Source: Pseudomonas chlororaphis
GTDB taxonomy: Bacteria; Pseudomonadota; Gammaproteobacteria; Pseudomonadales; Pseudomonadaceae
Direction: 5' to 3'
Assembly: GCA_001023535.1 (NCBI GenBank)
Contig: CP011020.1
Coordinates: 4,601,734-4,665,733 of the forward strand
DNA: 64,000 nucleotides
Shown here: positions 26,853 to 36,027 of the stretch, piece by piece
Layout of the letters: every line of letters begins with the position of its first letter
Position numbering within the stretch: position 1 is the stretch's first letter
Made by a program: the position numbers and the translations under genes
Notes under the pieces: model-generated
What the model was told of the DNA's origin: nothing
Databases searched by the model: none
The model's input: only the letters and a program-made list of their open reading frames with translations

Positions 26853-29716
26853 TACAGCGCCTCCACTAATGCGCGCACATCATCGGCGCTGCCCACGGCC
26901 AATGCCTCCTGGGCCAGGGTTTGAATGTGCGCAAGGCTCAGCTCGCGCACACGTGCCTTGACCTCGGCGATGCTGCGGGCCGAAACGCTCAACTCGTCCA
27001 CGCCCAGGCCCACCAGCACCGGCACCGCCAGCGGATCAGCCGCCAGCTCGCCGCACACGCCGACCCACTTGCCCTGGGCATGGGCGGCGCGCACGGTGAT
27101 GTCGATCAGTTGCAGCACCGCCGGGTGCAAGCCATCGGCCTGGGCCGACAAGGTCGGGTGACCACGGTCGATGGCCAGGGTGTATTGGGTCAGGTCGTTG
27201 GTGCCGACGCTGAAGAAGTCGACCTCCTTGGCGAGCACCGGCGCCAGCAATGCGGCGGACGGGACTTCGATCATGATCCCCAGTTGCAGGTCCGCCACCG
27301 GGATTTCCTGGCGCAGGCGTTCGGTCATGGCCCGGGCCTGGCGCCATTCGTCGACGCTGCCCACCATCGGGAACATGATCCGCAACGGACGATCGTCGGC
27401 CGAGCGCAGCAAGGCCCGCAGTTGCGCTTCCATGACCTGCGGGCGCTGCAAGGTCAGGCGAATGCCGCGCACGCCGAGGAACGGGTTTTCTTCTTTCGCG
27501 ATCGGCCAGTACGACAGTGGTTTGTCGCCGCCGACATCAAGGGTGCGCACTACCAGCGGCCGGCCGGCCAGGCCATCGAGGACCTTGCGGTACTCGGCTT
27601 CCTGGGTCGCTTCGTCCGGCGCCTGGGTGTGGGCCATAAAGATCAGTTCGGTGCGCAACAGCCCGATGCCTTCGGCGCCCTGCTCCACCGCGCTGCCGAC
27701 ACCGGCGCTTTCACCAATGTTGGCGAACACTTCCACGGCGTGGCCATCGCGGGTCAACGCCGGCTGGTGACGCTGCTCGGCGGCCAGCTTGAGGCGCTGC
27801 TCGCGGGTGTCGCGTTCCTCCTTGGCCCGTTGCAGGGTGGCGGCGTCGGGCTCCACGTGCAGGCGACCGCGCTGGCCGTCGAGCAACAACGAGGTGCCCG
27901 GCGCCAGCAACAACACCGCCTCACCGGCCCCCACCAACGCGGGAATGCCCAAGGCGCGGGCGACGATGGCGCTGTGGGCCGTGGCGCCGCCGCGGGCGGT
28001 CAGGATCCCCGCCACCCGGCTCGGGTCCAGGCGCGCCACGTCGGATGGGCCAACTTCGTCCATCACCAGGATGTAGGGTTGCTCGGGTTCGTTCGGGGTT
28101 TCGACGCCACACAACTGCGCCAACACACGGCGGCCCACGTCGCGCAGGTCGGCGGCGCGCTCGGCGAGCAAGGCGTCCTGCAAGGCTTCCTGTTCTTTCG
28201 CGGCGGCTTCGATCACGCCCATCCAGGCGGCTTGCGCACTCTCGCCCAACTTCAAGCGGGTGTCGACTTCGTCCGTCAGCTCCGGGTCGTCGAGCATTTC
28301 CTGGTGGGTGATGAAGATCTCGCGAATGGCCTTGGCCTTGGCGCGCTCGATCAACCCCTCGATGTCGCGGCGCACCTGGCCCAGTGCGTTTTGCAGGCGC
28401 TCACGCTCGATGGCCGCCGATTCACCGCGCAGCGGATAATCGATGGCTTGCAGCACCTGGATGTGGGCCGGGCCGATGGCAATACCCGGCGCCGCCGGCA
28501 CGGCCTGGATCAGGCTGCCGGCTTCGGGCGCCAGCACCACGGTCGCGACGTCGGCCATCGGGCTTTGCTCGGGCATCGTTGCTGGCGGCAGCGGCTCGAC
28601 CTCCTCGCCCAGGCCTTCCTCGACGGCCGCCAGCAAGGCCGGCAACGCATCGGCGGCAATGCCTGGCTCGGCCACGAACTCCAGGACCTGGCCGCGCCGG
28701 GCCCCCAGGCTCAACAACTTGCTCAGGCTCTTGACCGACACGGCGCTGTCCTGGCCGTCGGCGATGCGCACGCGGATTTCGCCGTCGAAGCTTTTCGCCA
28801 ACTGGGCGAGGATCTTCGCCGGGCGCGCGTGCAAGCCGTGGGCATTGGCCAGGCCGATGCGTGCGCTGGGCCAGTCGGCAGGCAGTTCACCGCCGAGCAC
28901 TTCCAGCACCTTGCGGCTGCTGGTGGCGCGACCCAATTCGTGACCACGACCTTCGATCAGCAGCGCGCAGAGCCGCTCCAGCAAGCTCTGATGGGCCTCG
29001 CCGAGACTGGCGAGGCAGAACAGGCCGCTCAACGGCTGGCCCAGGTAACGGATGGGCTTGTCCGGAGTCACGAAGGCCAGGCCCGGACGCTTGACCGTCT
29101 GCTCGCTGTGCAACCACCACAGACCATCGCCCAGGGGCAGCGCCTCGACCTGTTGCAGCACACCGGCGAAGCCATTGCTCACGCAATCGGCCTGGCGCAA
29201 CAGACGAGCGCCGCGCCATACCAGCTCTTCGAAATCGTCGGCCGACACGCCCAGGCCGATCATCTGCGCGTCCAGGGCCAGTTCCTGCGGCGCGCCTTGC
29301 AGCAGCTTCAGCAACGCTTCGGCAGACCCGGCCCGGCGCAAGGCCTGGCCCAGGTCCGTCTCGCCAAGGGCGCGGGTCAGCAATTGCAGGAGGCGCAGGT
29401 GCTCGTCGGACTTGGCCGCGATGCCGATGGCCAGGTAGACAATCTGCCCGTCGCCCCAGTCCACGCCTTCGGGAAATTGCAGCAGGCGCACGCCGGTGGA
29501 GTAGACCAGGTCGCGGGTTTGCGGAGTGCCGTGGGGAATGGCGATACCTTGGCCAAGAAAGGTCGAGCCCTGGGCTTCGCGAGCCTGCAAGCCGGCGAGG
29601 TAGCCGTCAGCCACCAGGCCATCGGCCACCAGTTTGTCAGCAAGCAATTGCAACGCAGCGTCTTTATCCACGGCTGTCTGCGCCATGGATATCTGCTCTA
29701 GAGTGAGCTCGAGCAT
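26852..29716 (-). CDS. fruB: Fructose PTS multiphosphoryl transfer protein (IIA-HPr-EI)
   Basis: Cytoplasmic phosphorelay from PEP to FruA in one 954-residue chain. The N-terminal IIA-Fru domain has its histidine in GIAIPHGTP (His62). The HPr domain is near 284-370 with GLHARPA (His296). The enzyme I domain fills the C-terminal half: GGATAHSAIVARALGIPALV (phospho-His), PLSYWPIAKEENPFLGVRGI and MIEVPSAALLAPV (PEP site). This fused form is the Pseudomonas type. The ATG at 29716 follows aaaaaggagaaggc; the frame opens 34 codons earlier inside the promoter region. First gene of the operon, divergent from fruR. Confidence 0.96.
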   Translation of the reverse strand: MLELTLEQISMAQTAVDKDAALQLLADKLVADGLVADGYLAGLQAREAQGSTFLGQGIAIPHGTPQTRDLVYSTGVRLLQFPEGVDWGDGQIVYLAIGIAAKSDEHLRLLQLLTRALGETDLGQALRRAGSAEALLKLLQGAPQELALDAQMIGLGVSADDFEELVWRGARLLRQADCVSNGFAGVLQQVEALPLGDGLWWLHSEQTVKRPGLAFVTPDKPIRYLGQPLSGLFCLASLGEAHQSLLERLCALLIEGRGHELGRATSSRKVLEVLGGELPADWPSARIGLANAHGLHARPAKILAQLAKSFDGEIRVRIADGQDSAVSVKSLSKLLSLGARRGQVLEFVAEPGIAADALPALLAAVEEGLGEEVEPLPPATMPEQSPMADVATVVLAPEAGSLIQAVPAAPGIAIGPAHIQVLQAIDYPLRGESAAIERERLQNALGQVRRDIEGLIERAKAKAIREIFITHQEMLDDPELTDEVDTRLKLGESAQAAWMGVIEAAAKEQEALQDALLAERAADLRDVGRRVLAQLCGVETPNEPEQPYILVMDEVGPSDVARLDPSRVAGILTARGGATAHSAIVARALGIPALVGAGEAVLLLAPGTSLLLDGQRGRLHVEPDAATLQRAKEERDTREQRLKLAAEQRHQPALTRDGHAVEVFANIGESAGVGSAVEQGAEGIGLLRTELIFMAHTQAPDEATQEAEYRKVLDGLAGRPLVVRTLDVGGDKPLSYWPIAKEENPFLGVRGIRLTLQRPQVMEAQLRALLRSADDRPLRIMFPMVGSVDEWRQARAMTERLRQEIPVADLQLGIMIEVPSAALLAPVLAKEVDFFSVGTNDLTQYTLAIDRGHPTLSAQADGLHPAVLQLIDITVRAAHAQGKWVGVCGELAADPLAVPVLVGLGVDELSVSARSIAEVKARVRELSLAHIQTLAQEALAVGSADDVRALVEAL

Positions 29717-29849
29717 GCCTTCTCCTTTTTGGCGTCCGGTCGGCGCCAGGTATTGTTTTGAAAGAATCAGCTTAGCGTTGCAGGACAGCTTTTGGCGGTA
29801 TCGCGGCAGTGCGGCCAAAAAATCCTGCTAGCCTTGAAAATACGCTTGC

Positions 29850-29861
29850 TGAAACGTTTAA
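29850..29861. promoter_or_regulatory. FruR (Cra) operator of the fruBKA promoter
   Basis: tgaaacgtttaa is the exact reverse complement of TTAAACGTTTCA, the Cra/FruR operator described at P. putida fruB. It lies 134 bases before the fruB start and 144 bases before fruR. FruR represses the operon until fructose-1-phosphate binds. Confidence 0.85.
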
Positions 29862-30004
29862 TCTAGAAAGATTGGCACGTTACTCGATAATCTCTCATCC
29901 TTGAAGTGCAACTTGTCGTCAGCCATCGGCAGTGACCTTCGGCACGAATCGGGTAGGATGGCCCTCATTGTCGGGTCAAACCCGGAAAAACAAGGAAAAA
30001 CCGG

Positions 30005-31000
30005 TTGAAACTCAGTGATATCGCCCAGTTGGCCGGTGTGTCCGTGACCACCGCCAGCTATGTCATCAACGGCAAGGCCGAGCAGCAACGCATCAGCAAC
30101 GCGACCGTCGAGCGGGTGCGTGCGGTGGTCGAAGAACACGGCTTCACGCCAAACCCCCAGGCCGCCGGGCTGCGCAGCCGGCATACCCGCACGCTGGGCT
30201 TCATCCTGCCCGATCTGGAAAACCCCAGTTACGCACGCATCGCCAAGTTGCTGGAACAAGGCGCCCGGGCACGGGGCTACCAGTTGCTGATCGCCAGTTC
30301 CGACGACGCACCCGACAGTGAACGGCAATTGTTGCAGCTGTTCCGCGCCCGGCGCTGCGATGCGCTGATCGTCGCCAGTTGCCTGCCGGCCGGCGACGAC
30401 AGCTACCAGCAGTTGCAGGCCAAGGGCATCCCGATCATCGCCATCGACCGGGTGATGGAGCCGACGCAGTTCTGCTCGGTCATCAGCGACGACCGCCAGG
30501 CCAGCCTGCACCTGACCCGCAGTTTGCTGGAAACGAACCCTCGGCAGATCGCCCTGATCAGCGCTCGCCCCGAACTGAGCATCAGCCAGGAACGGACCGC
30601 GGGTTTTCGCGATGCACTGGCCGGCTTCGAGGGCCAGGTGCTGATCGAACATGGCGAGTCTTTCAGCCGTGAATGCGGGCGCCAGTTGATGGATGAAATG
30701 CTCGCCCGCCTGGGCCACTTGCCCGACGCGCTGATCACCACGTCCTACGTGCTGCTGCAAGGGGTGTTCGACGCCCTGCATGATTTCCCGTTGAAGTCGC
30801 GTCCGCTGCGCCTGGGCACGTTCGGCGATACGCAGTTGCTGGACTTCCTGCCGCTGCCGGTCAACGCCATGTCCCAGCAGCACCAGTTGATCGCCGAAAA
30901 AGCCCTGGAGCTGGCACTGGCGGCCATCGAGAACAACGACTACCAACCTGGCGTGCAGGCCATTGCACGGACGTTCAAGCAGCGCATTCATCAGGGCTGA
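30005..31000 (+). CDS. fruR: Fructose operon repressor FruR/Cra, LacI family
   Basis: 331 residues. The N-terminal LacI helix-turn-helix reads MKLSDIAQLAGVSVTTASYV, followed by hinge NGKAEQQRISNATVERVR and the sugar-binding core from TRTLGFILPDLENPSYARIA. The start is a TTG with aagga 9 bases upstream; no in-frame ATG fits the family N-terminus. Known effector in pseudomonads is fructose-1-phosphate. Divergent from fruB, followed 3 bases later by tatD. Confidence 0.94.
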   Translation: MKLSDIAQLAGVSVTTASYVINGKAEQQRISNATVERVRAVVEEHGFTPNPQAAGLRSRHTRTLGFILPDLENPSYARIAKLLEQGARARGYQLLIASSDDAPDSERQLLQLFRARRCDALIVASCLPAGDDSYQQLQAKGIPIIAIDRVMEPTQFCSVISDDRQASLHLTRSLLETNPRQIALISARPELSISQERTAGFRDALAGFEGQVLIEHGESFSRECGRQLMDEMLARLGHLPDALITTSYVLLQGVFDALHDFPLKSRPLRLGTFGDTQLLDFLPLPVNAMSQQHQLIAEKALELALAAIENNDYQPGVQAIARTFKQRIHQG

Positions 31001-31003
31001 GGC

Positions 31004-31780
31004 ATGCAGCTGATCGACACCCATACCCACCTCGACTTCCCCGACTTCGACGCCGACCGCCCGGCACTGCTCGCCGAAAGCCGCGCCCTGGGCGTGCGGC
31101 AAATGGTGGTGCTGGGGGTGTATCGGGACAACTGGCAGCGGGTCTGGGACCTGGTGCAGAGCGACCCCGACCTGCACGCCGCACTGGGCCTGCACCCGGT
31201 GTACCTCGAACAGCACGGGGCCGAGGATGTCATGCACTTGCGCGACTGGCTGGCCCGCCTCGCCGGGCATCGACAATTGTGTGCGGTGGGCGAAATCGGC
31301 CTGGACTACTACCTTCAGGACCTGGACCGCGAGCGCCAGCAGGCGCTGTTCGAAGCGCAACTGAACCTGGCGGCAACCTTCGAACTGCCGGCGCTGATCC
31401 ACGTACGCCGCAGCCACGCCGCCGTGATCGCCACGCTCAAGCGCCTGGCCAACCCACGGGCGGGGATCATCCACGCCTTCGCCGGCAGCCTCGAAGAGGC
31501 CCGCGAATACATCAAGCTCGGCTTCAAGCTCGGCCTGGGCGGCGCCGCAACCTGGCCCCAGGCCCTGCGCATGCATCGGGTACTGGCCCAACTGCCGCTG
31601 GAAGCGGTCGTACTGGAAACCGACTCCCCCGACATGCCGCCGGCCATGTACCCCGGCCAACGCAACACCCCGGCACACCTGCCGGCCATCTGCCAAGCCC
31701 TGGCCGAAATCATGGCAGTGCCCCCCGAACAACTGGCCAAGGCCAGCACGGCCAACGCCCGAGAATTGTTCGGCTGGTGA
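31004..31780 (+). CDS. tatD: TatD-family metal-dependent hydrolase (deoxyribonuclease)
   Basis: 258 residues of the TIM-barrel amidohydrolase fold. Metal ligands are visible in IDTHTHLDFPDFD, the glutamate in GEIGLDYY, histidines in LIHVRRSHA and IIHAFAGSLE, and aspartate in LETDSPDMPP. TatD proteins are Mg-dependent 3'-5' DNases; paralogues such as YcfH and YjjV are similar, so which one is meant is uncertain. It begins 3 bases after the fruR stop, so it is probably co-transcribed. Confidence 0.88.
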   Translation: MQLIDTHTHLDFPDFDADRPALLAESRALGVRQMVVLGVYRDNWQRVWDLVQSDPDLHAALGLHPVYLEQHGAEDVMHLRDWLARLAGHRQLCAVGEIGLDYYLQDLDRERQQALFEAQLNLAATFELPALIHVRRSHAAVIATLKRLANPRAGIIHAFAGSLEEAREYIKLGFKLGLGGAATWPQALRMHRVLAQLPLEAVVLETDSPDMPPAMYPGQRNTPAHLPAICQALAEIMAVPPEQLAKASTANARELFGW

Positions 31781-31841
31781 ACTGAGCGGCGCTTGCCATA
31801 GGGCAATTGTGTACTGCTGGGAGAGATTGGTCGGTTGCCAG

Positions 31842-31875
31842 GCCGCTTTCGCGGGCAAGCCCGCTCCCACAGGGG
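31842..31875. repeat. Single REP element
   Basis: gccgctttcgcgggcaagcc followed by cgctcccacaggg. It is one REP without its inverted partner, the solitary form of the REPIN family in this window. Confidence 0.8.
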
Positions 31876-31957
31876 ATTGAGGTATAGCCGCGAGAGTTAG
31901 GCCGCCTCGCGCAGGCTTTTGATCCTGCTTTTGATCTTGGGCCCCATTAACCACAAG

Positions 31958-32165
31958 GGCCGAACGCAGGCATTGCGTAGTGGGCATCCCGGCATGGAGG
32001 CCGGGATAGCGGCGCTGGGCCATGGAGGGCCCTTCGCGGCGGGCCCACGGAGCAATGCCTGCGTTCGGGCACACCGAGCCTAGGCGAGGTGCCCAGTGGT
32101 GGGGCCAAGCCTTTTTTGCTTACTTTTTTTGGCGTCTGAAAAAAAGTAAGCCGCCGTAAGGGCGG
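31958..32165. repeat. Composite palindromic repeat
   Basis: Three nested hairpins in 208 bases. ggccgaacgcaggcattgc (31958-31976) pairs with gcaatgcctgcgttcgggc (32052-32070), one mismatch. gcttacttttttt (32118-32130) pairs with aaaaaaagtaagc (32139-32151). ccgcc/ggcgg flank gtaag (32151-32165). Similar gtaagccgccgtaagggcgg ends are recalled between genes in other Pseudomonas. No coding potential. Confidence 0.7.
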
Positions 32166-32264
32166 AACCCTAAGCAGCCGTTACCGCAGCAACGGATATG
32201 CACTCAATCAACAAAACCCACATCACAAGACCGTCATCGCGAGCCGGCTCACCCCCACAACCAC

Positions 32265-34295
32265 CTACACCCGAAACGCATTGATCAACTGCTTGAGCTG
32301 CACCACCTGCGCAGACAACTCACGACTGGCATCTTCCGTCTGGTGCGCCCCTTCAGCGGTACGTTCACCCGCGCGGTTGATCTCGACAATGTTCTGGTCA
32401 ATGTCATGGGCCACCGCCGTCTGTTGCTCCACGGCCGCGGCGATCTGTTGGTTCTGGTCGACGATCATGCCAACCGCTCCGAGGATATTCTCCAAGGCCT
32501 GCTGGACCTTTTCCGACTGACCGACCGTGCCGTTGGCCATCTCATGGCTGGTGCCCATCGCCTTCACCGCCGCCCCCACGCCACCGTGCAGGCGGGTGAT
32601 CATCGCTTCGATTTCCTCGGTCGATTGCTGGGTCCGCTTGGCCAGGGTCCGCACTTCATCGGCCACCACCGCAAAACCCCGGCCCTGTTCACCGGCCCGG
32701 GCCGCCTCGATGGCGGCGTTGAGCGCCAGCAGGTTGGTCTGCTCGGCAATGCTCTTGATGACATCCAACACCCGGCTGATGGCCTGGCTGTCGGTCGCCA
32801 GTTGATTGATCACCTGCACCGACTGATCGATCTCGCTGGCCAACCGGGCAATGCTGCCCTGCTGGGATTCCACCAGGCCGCGGCCGCTCAGGGTTTCATC
32901 GTTGACGCTATGGGCGCTGCTGACCGCTGCCGCGGCACTGCGGGCCACTTCCTGGGCCGTGGCCGACATCTGGTTCATCGCCGTCGCGACCAGTTCGATC
33001 TGGCTGCGTTGTCCGGCAACAGCCTGGTTGCTCTGGGCCGACACCGTTTCCACCTGCCCGGCCTGGCGCTCGACTTCCGCGACGGTACGCCCGACCTGTT
33101 CGATCAAGTCATGGATTTTCGCCACGGTGCCGTTGAACACCTCGCCCAACTCGCCCAGCTCGTCCTTGCTGCGGGCGACGAAATTGACCGTCATGTCCCC
33201 GGCAGCCACCTTGTCCATCATCAGGCCCAGGTGTTGAAGGGTGGTGCGGGTCGAGGCGTAGAAACCGGCGTACAGGTAGAAGATCAGCAGGAACACCGCG
33301 GCCAATGCCACGGCTTGCAACACCATGTGGCTGCGGTTCTGCTCCAGGCGATGCTGCAACTGGACCCCGAGAAAGTCCTGGGTCGCCTCATTCAGCCGGT
33401 ACGTCTGCGCCATCAGGCCGCTGACCTGCTCATAGAACGCCGGCCACGGCGCATCGAGGGTATCGGCCATGACCACCTGTTCTTCGATCAGCTCACTGGC
33501 CTTCTTGAGGCTGGCCTTGCTGCCGTTGGCCTGCTCGGCCAAGGCTTGCCCGGCCGCCTGGCTGGCGCCCAGGGTGTCCTGCAGTTTCACCTCGTATTCG
33601 CCCTGGAGCTTTTCGATCTGCGCCAGCAATTCATCGAAGCGGGTACTGGACGCCGAATTGAGAAACCCCAACCCCAGCGACGAAGCCCCCAGCGCCCGGC
33701 CTTCGCCGAGGATCTGGGTGACTTTCGGGGTCATGCCGACGATCAATTCGCTGAGCTGGCGAATGTCGCTCTGGTTGTCGCGGCTCAACCCCGCCTGGCT
33801 GGCAATGATCTGGCTGAACGTCTGCGCACTGTTGAGCAGCTTGCCGATCAGCGCACTCTTGCTCTGCAAGGAGCTTTCCGCCTGCTGGGCCTTGAATGCG
33901 GCAATCATTTCGTCGCGCTTGGCATCGAAGGCGTTGACCTGCTCGGGCTCGACCGCCATCGCGGTCATGCCTTGCAGCCGCGCGAGGACCTGTTGTTCGA
34001 GGGTGCCGATCTTCGCCTCCACGTCGCCGGCCTTGCCGGACTGCCCGAGGCTGGCGTTGATCTGCACCAGGTTGTTCAGGGTTTCCAGGTCTCGGCGCAG
34101 GGCCAGGCTGCTGGCCAACAGGTCGAGGCTTTGCAGCTCCACCTGGGTGCCCTGAAACTCCCGATAGGAATCGCGTACCAGAAAAAAGTTGGTCACCAGC
34201 ATCGGCACCAGGAACAACACACTGATCAGGCTGAACTTCATGCCGAAGCTCAGGCGGTTCATCAGCGCGACAGCGGGCCAGAGCAAACTCTTCAC
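32265..34295 (-). CDS. Methyl-accepting chemotaxis protein
   Basis: 676 residues. A membrane helix near the N-terminus (MKFSLISVLFLVPMLVTNFF) is followed by a long periplasmic helical sensor (about 45-315), a second helix (VLQAVALAAVFLLIFYLYAG), a HAMP linker, and the signalling hairpin with the conserved tip EQTNLLALNAAIEAARAGEQ. The periplasmic part is of the long helical-bimodular kind; ligand unknown. The GTG at 34295 is chosen because GGAGG lies 7 bases before it. In P. aeruginosa a chemoreceptor gene (PA4520) also precedes ampE. Confidence 0.93.
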   Translation of the reverse strand: MKSLLWPAVALMNRLSFGMKFSLISVLFLVPMLVTNFFLVRDSYREFQGTQVELQSLDLLASSLALRRDLETLNNLVQINASLGQSGKAGDVEAKIGTLEQQVLARLQGMTAMAVEPEQVNAFDAKRDEMIAAFKAQQAESSLQSKSALIGKLLNSAQTFSQIIASQAGLSRDNQSDIRQLSELIVGMTPKVTQILGEGRALGASSLGLGFLNSASSTRFDELLAQIEKLQGEYEVKLQDTLGASQAAGQALAEQANGSKASLKKASELIEEQVVMADTLDAPWPAFYEQVSGLMAQTYRLNEATQDFLGVQLQHRLEQNRSHMVLQAVALAAVFLLIFYLYAGFYASTRTTLQHLGLMMDKVAAGDMTVNFVARSKDELGELGEVFNGTVAKIHDLIEQVGRTVAEVERQAGQVETVSAQSNQAVAGQRSQIELVATAMNQMSATAQEVARSAAAAVSSAHSVNDETLSGRGLVESQQGSIARLASEIDQSVQVINQLATDSQAISRVLDVIKSIAEQTNLLALNAAIEAARAGEQGRGFAVVADEVRTLAKRTQQSTEEIEAMITRLHGGVGAAVKAMGTSHEMANGTVGQSEKVQQALENILGAVGMIVDQNQQIAAAVEQQTAVAHDIDQNIVEINRAGERTAEGAHQTEDASRELSAQVVQLKQLINAFRV

Positions 34296-34454
34296 AAGGA
34301 AGCCTCCCGGGAATGTTCTTATTGTTATGGCTGGCGCACAGAGACAGCAGAAAGCCACCATTCGGGGCGCTGTCCCTATATAGCCTAAATCGGCGGGGAG
34401 ATTTGTAACTTAAGGTTAACGAGTCACAGGGGACGCTGAGCACTGTGACTAGGA

Positions 34455-34537
34455 CGCTTGTTCCCGCTCGGGCGCCAGGCGGACGCCGTCTTTGGGGAGG
34501 TGCTTCGCACCTCAGCGGGAGCAAGCTCCCTCGCCAC
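34455..34537. repeat. Degenerate REP pair
   Basis: gcttgttcccgctcgg on the left and agcgggagcaagctccctcg on the right are inverted copies of the REP core. Between them a small hairpin gaggtgc/gcacctc closes with loop ttc. It lies between the chemoreceptor promoter and the ampE stop codon. Confidence 0.6.
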
Positions 34538-34569
34538 GAAAATCATGCACCCCACATCATTTACACAGG

Positions 34570-35406
34570 TCAGGCCAGCACCGTCCACAATGCGAACCCG
34601 GCATACCAGAGCACCGCCGCGCGCAGCAGCAATTCCCAGAGCCGATCCAGGCTGTTGATGCCGTCCGGCCCGGCCATGGGCTTGGGGATCTCGCCGGCCA
34701 CCAGGCCGACCTTGTCGATCAGGTCGGCGGCGCTGATGTTCCAGTTCAACAGTTCGTGCAACATCACCCGGCTGACCGCGACGAAGTTGCCCACCAGGGC
34801 GAAGCTCGCCGCGAGCAGCCGCACCGGCACCCAATCGAAGGCGTGGCGCAGTTGCCCGGCACGCTCGGCGACGCCGGCGTTGTGACTGTGTTCGGCGGCC
34901 AGTGCCAGCAGGCGGTAGCTGAGCGCCGCGACCGGGCCCAGCAAGAAGTACCAGAAGATCACCGCAAAAAAGCTCTGGTAGGCCTGCCACAGCAGATGCC
35001 CCTGGACCCGCTCCAGCAGTTGGTCACCGTCGTCGGCTTCAATGTCCAGGTCTCGCTTGGCCACATGGGTGGCCGCTTGCAGATCCTCGCGACGCCAGGC
35101 ATCGCGAAACGGCCCGAGGTCGGCCAGCAGATCGCCGCGCCCCAGGCTGTAGATCACCACCAGCAAGTGCACCGGCAGCGCTAGCAAGCCATAGGCCACC
35201 GGCTCCAGCACCCACAGCAGCAATGCCAGCAACGCCACCGGCAGCAGCACCATCACGACCAACACCAACCACGGCCGATTGACCCAGCGCGGCCTTGCCT
35301 CAAGCTTGTTCAGCTCTTGCAGCCAACCGCCATCGCGCTGGACCCGCTGACGCAGGGCCGAGAACTTCTCGATCCACACCGCCAGCAGCAACACCAGAAA
35401 ACTCAT
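34570..35406 (-). CDS. ampE: AmpE, inner-membrane protein of the ampDE operon
   Basis: 278 residues with about four membrane helices (LVLVVMVLLPVALLALLLWV, YGLLALPVHLLVVIYSLG, FFAVIFWYFLLGPVAALSYR). The N-terminus MSFLVLLLAVWIEKFSALR and the internal GRGDLLADLGPFRDAW are family landmarks. Role: a poorly defined modulator of beta-lactamase induction and peptidoglycan recycling, in the CobD/CbiB-like superfamily. Its ATG overlaps the ampD stop by 4 bases. Confidence 0.92.
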   Translation of the reverse strand: MSFLVLLLAVWIEKFSALRQRVQRDGGWLQELNKLEARPRWVNRPWLVLVVMVLLPVALLALLLWVLEPVAYGLLALPVHLLVVIYSLGRGDLLADLGPFRDAWRREDLQAATHVAKRDLDIEADDGDQLLERVQGHLLWQAYQSFFAVIFWYFLLGPVAALSYRLLALAAEHSHNAGVAERAGQLRHAFDWVPVRLLAASFALVGNFVAVSRVMLHELLNWNISAADLIDKVGLVAGEIPKPMAGPDGINSLDRLWELLLRAAVLWYAGFALWTVLA

Positions 35407-35963
35407 TGTCCTTCCCCTTCTGTCAGGGCCGCACGATAGCGCGCCCAGTCAAATGCCGGTCCCGGATCGGTCTTGCGTCCCGGGGCAATGTCGCTATGTC
35501 CGCAGATGCGTTGCACCGTGATCGCACTGAAAGCCGCTTGCAACTGCCGGGTCAACGCCACCAGGGCCGCGTACTGCGCGTCGGTAAAGGGCAGATCATC
35601 GGTGCCCTCCAACTCGATGCCCAAGGAAAAATCATTACAGGTCTCTCGCCCCTCGAAGCACGAGACGCCCGCATGCCACGCCCGGTCCAGGCAAGAGACA
35701 AACTGGGTGACGGCGCCGTCACGTTCGATCAAAAAATGTGCAGAGACCCGCAGGTCGGCGATACCGGCAAAGTAAGGGTGCTCCGTGACATCCAGGCGAT
35801 TCTGGAAGAATTGCTGCACCTTGCCCGTCGCGAATTGAGCCGGTGGCAAGCTGATGTTGTGGATCACCAACAGGGAGATCTCGCCCTCGGGGCGCGCATT
35901 GAAGTTGGGCGAAGGGCAATGACGCACGCCCTCGCACCAACCGCTCGCGGAGTCCAACTGCAT
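35403..35963 (-). CDS. ampD: 1,6-anhydro-N-acetylmuramyl-L-alanine amidase AmpD
   Basis: A cytoplasmic zinc amidase that cleaves the peptide from anhydro-muropeptides during wall recycling; its loss derepresses AmpC beta-lactamase through AmpR. 186 residues, normal length. Zinc ligands are visible: His in LLVIHNISLP, and His and Asp in CGHSDIAPGRKTDPGPAFDW. No signal peptide, so this is the cytoplasmic AmpD rather than a periplasmic homologue. First gene of ampD-ampE. Confidence 0.95.
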   Translation of the reverse strand: MQLDSASGWCEGVRHCPSPNFNARPEGEISLLVIHNISLPPAQFATGKVQQFFQNRLDVTEHPYFAGIADLRVSAHFLIERDGAVTQFVSCLDRAWHAGVSCFEGRETCNDFSLGIELEGTDDLPFTDAQYAALVALTRQLQAAFSAITVQRICGHSDIAPGRKTDPGPAFDWARYRAALTEGEGQ

Positions 35964-36027
35964 ACAGGTTCCTTCGAAGACGACGGTGGATGCCGTCAGT
36001 ATGCCGTGATCGGCCCGCGCTGCGCGA

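Larger units (their letters stand above)
31781..32264. other. Intergenic region with REP and long palindromic repeat
   Basis: 484 bases between tatD (plus) and a chemoreceptor gene (minus), which converge. It holds a single REP (31842-31875) and the composite palindrome at 31958-32165. A long open frame crosses it on the minus strand but shows no homology or start signal. Confidence 0.6.
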
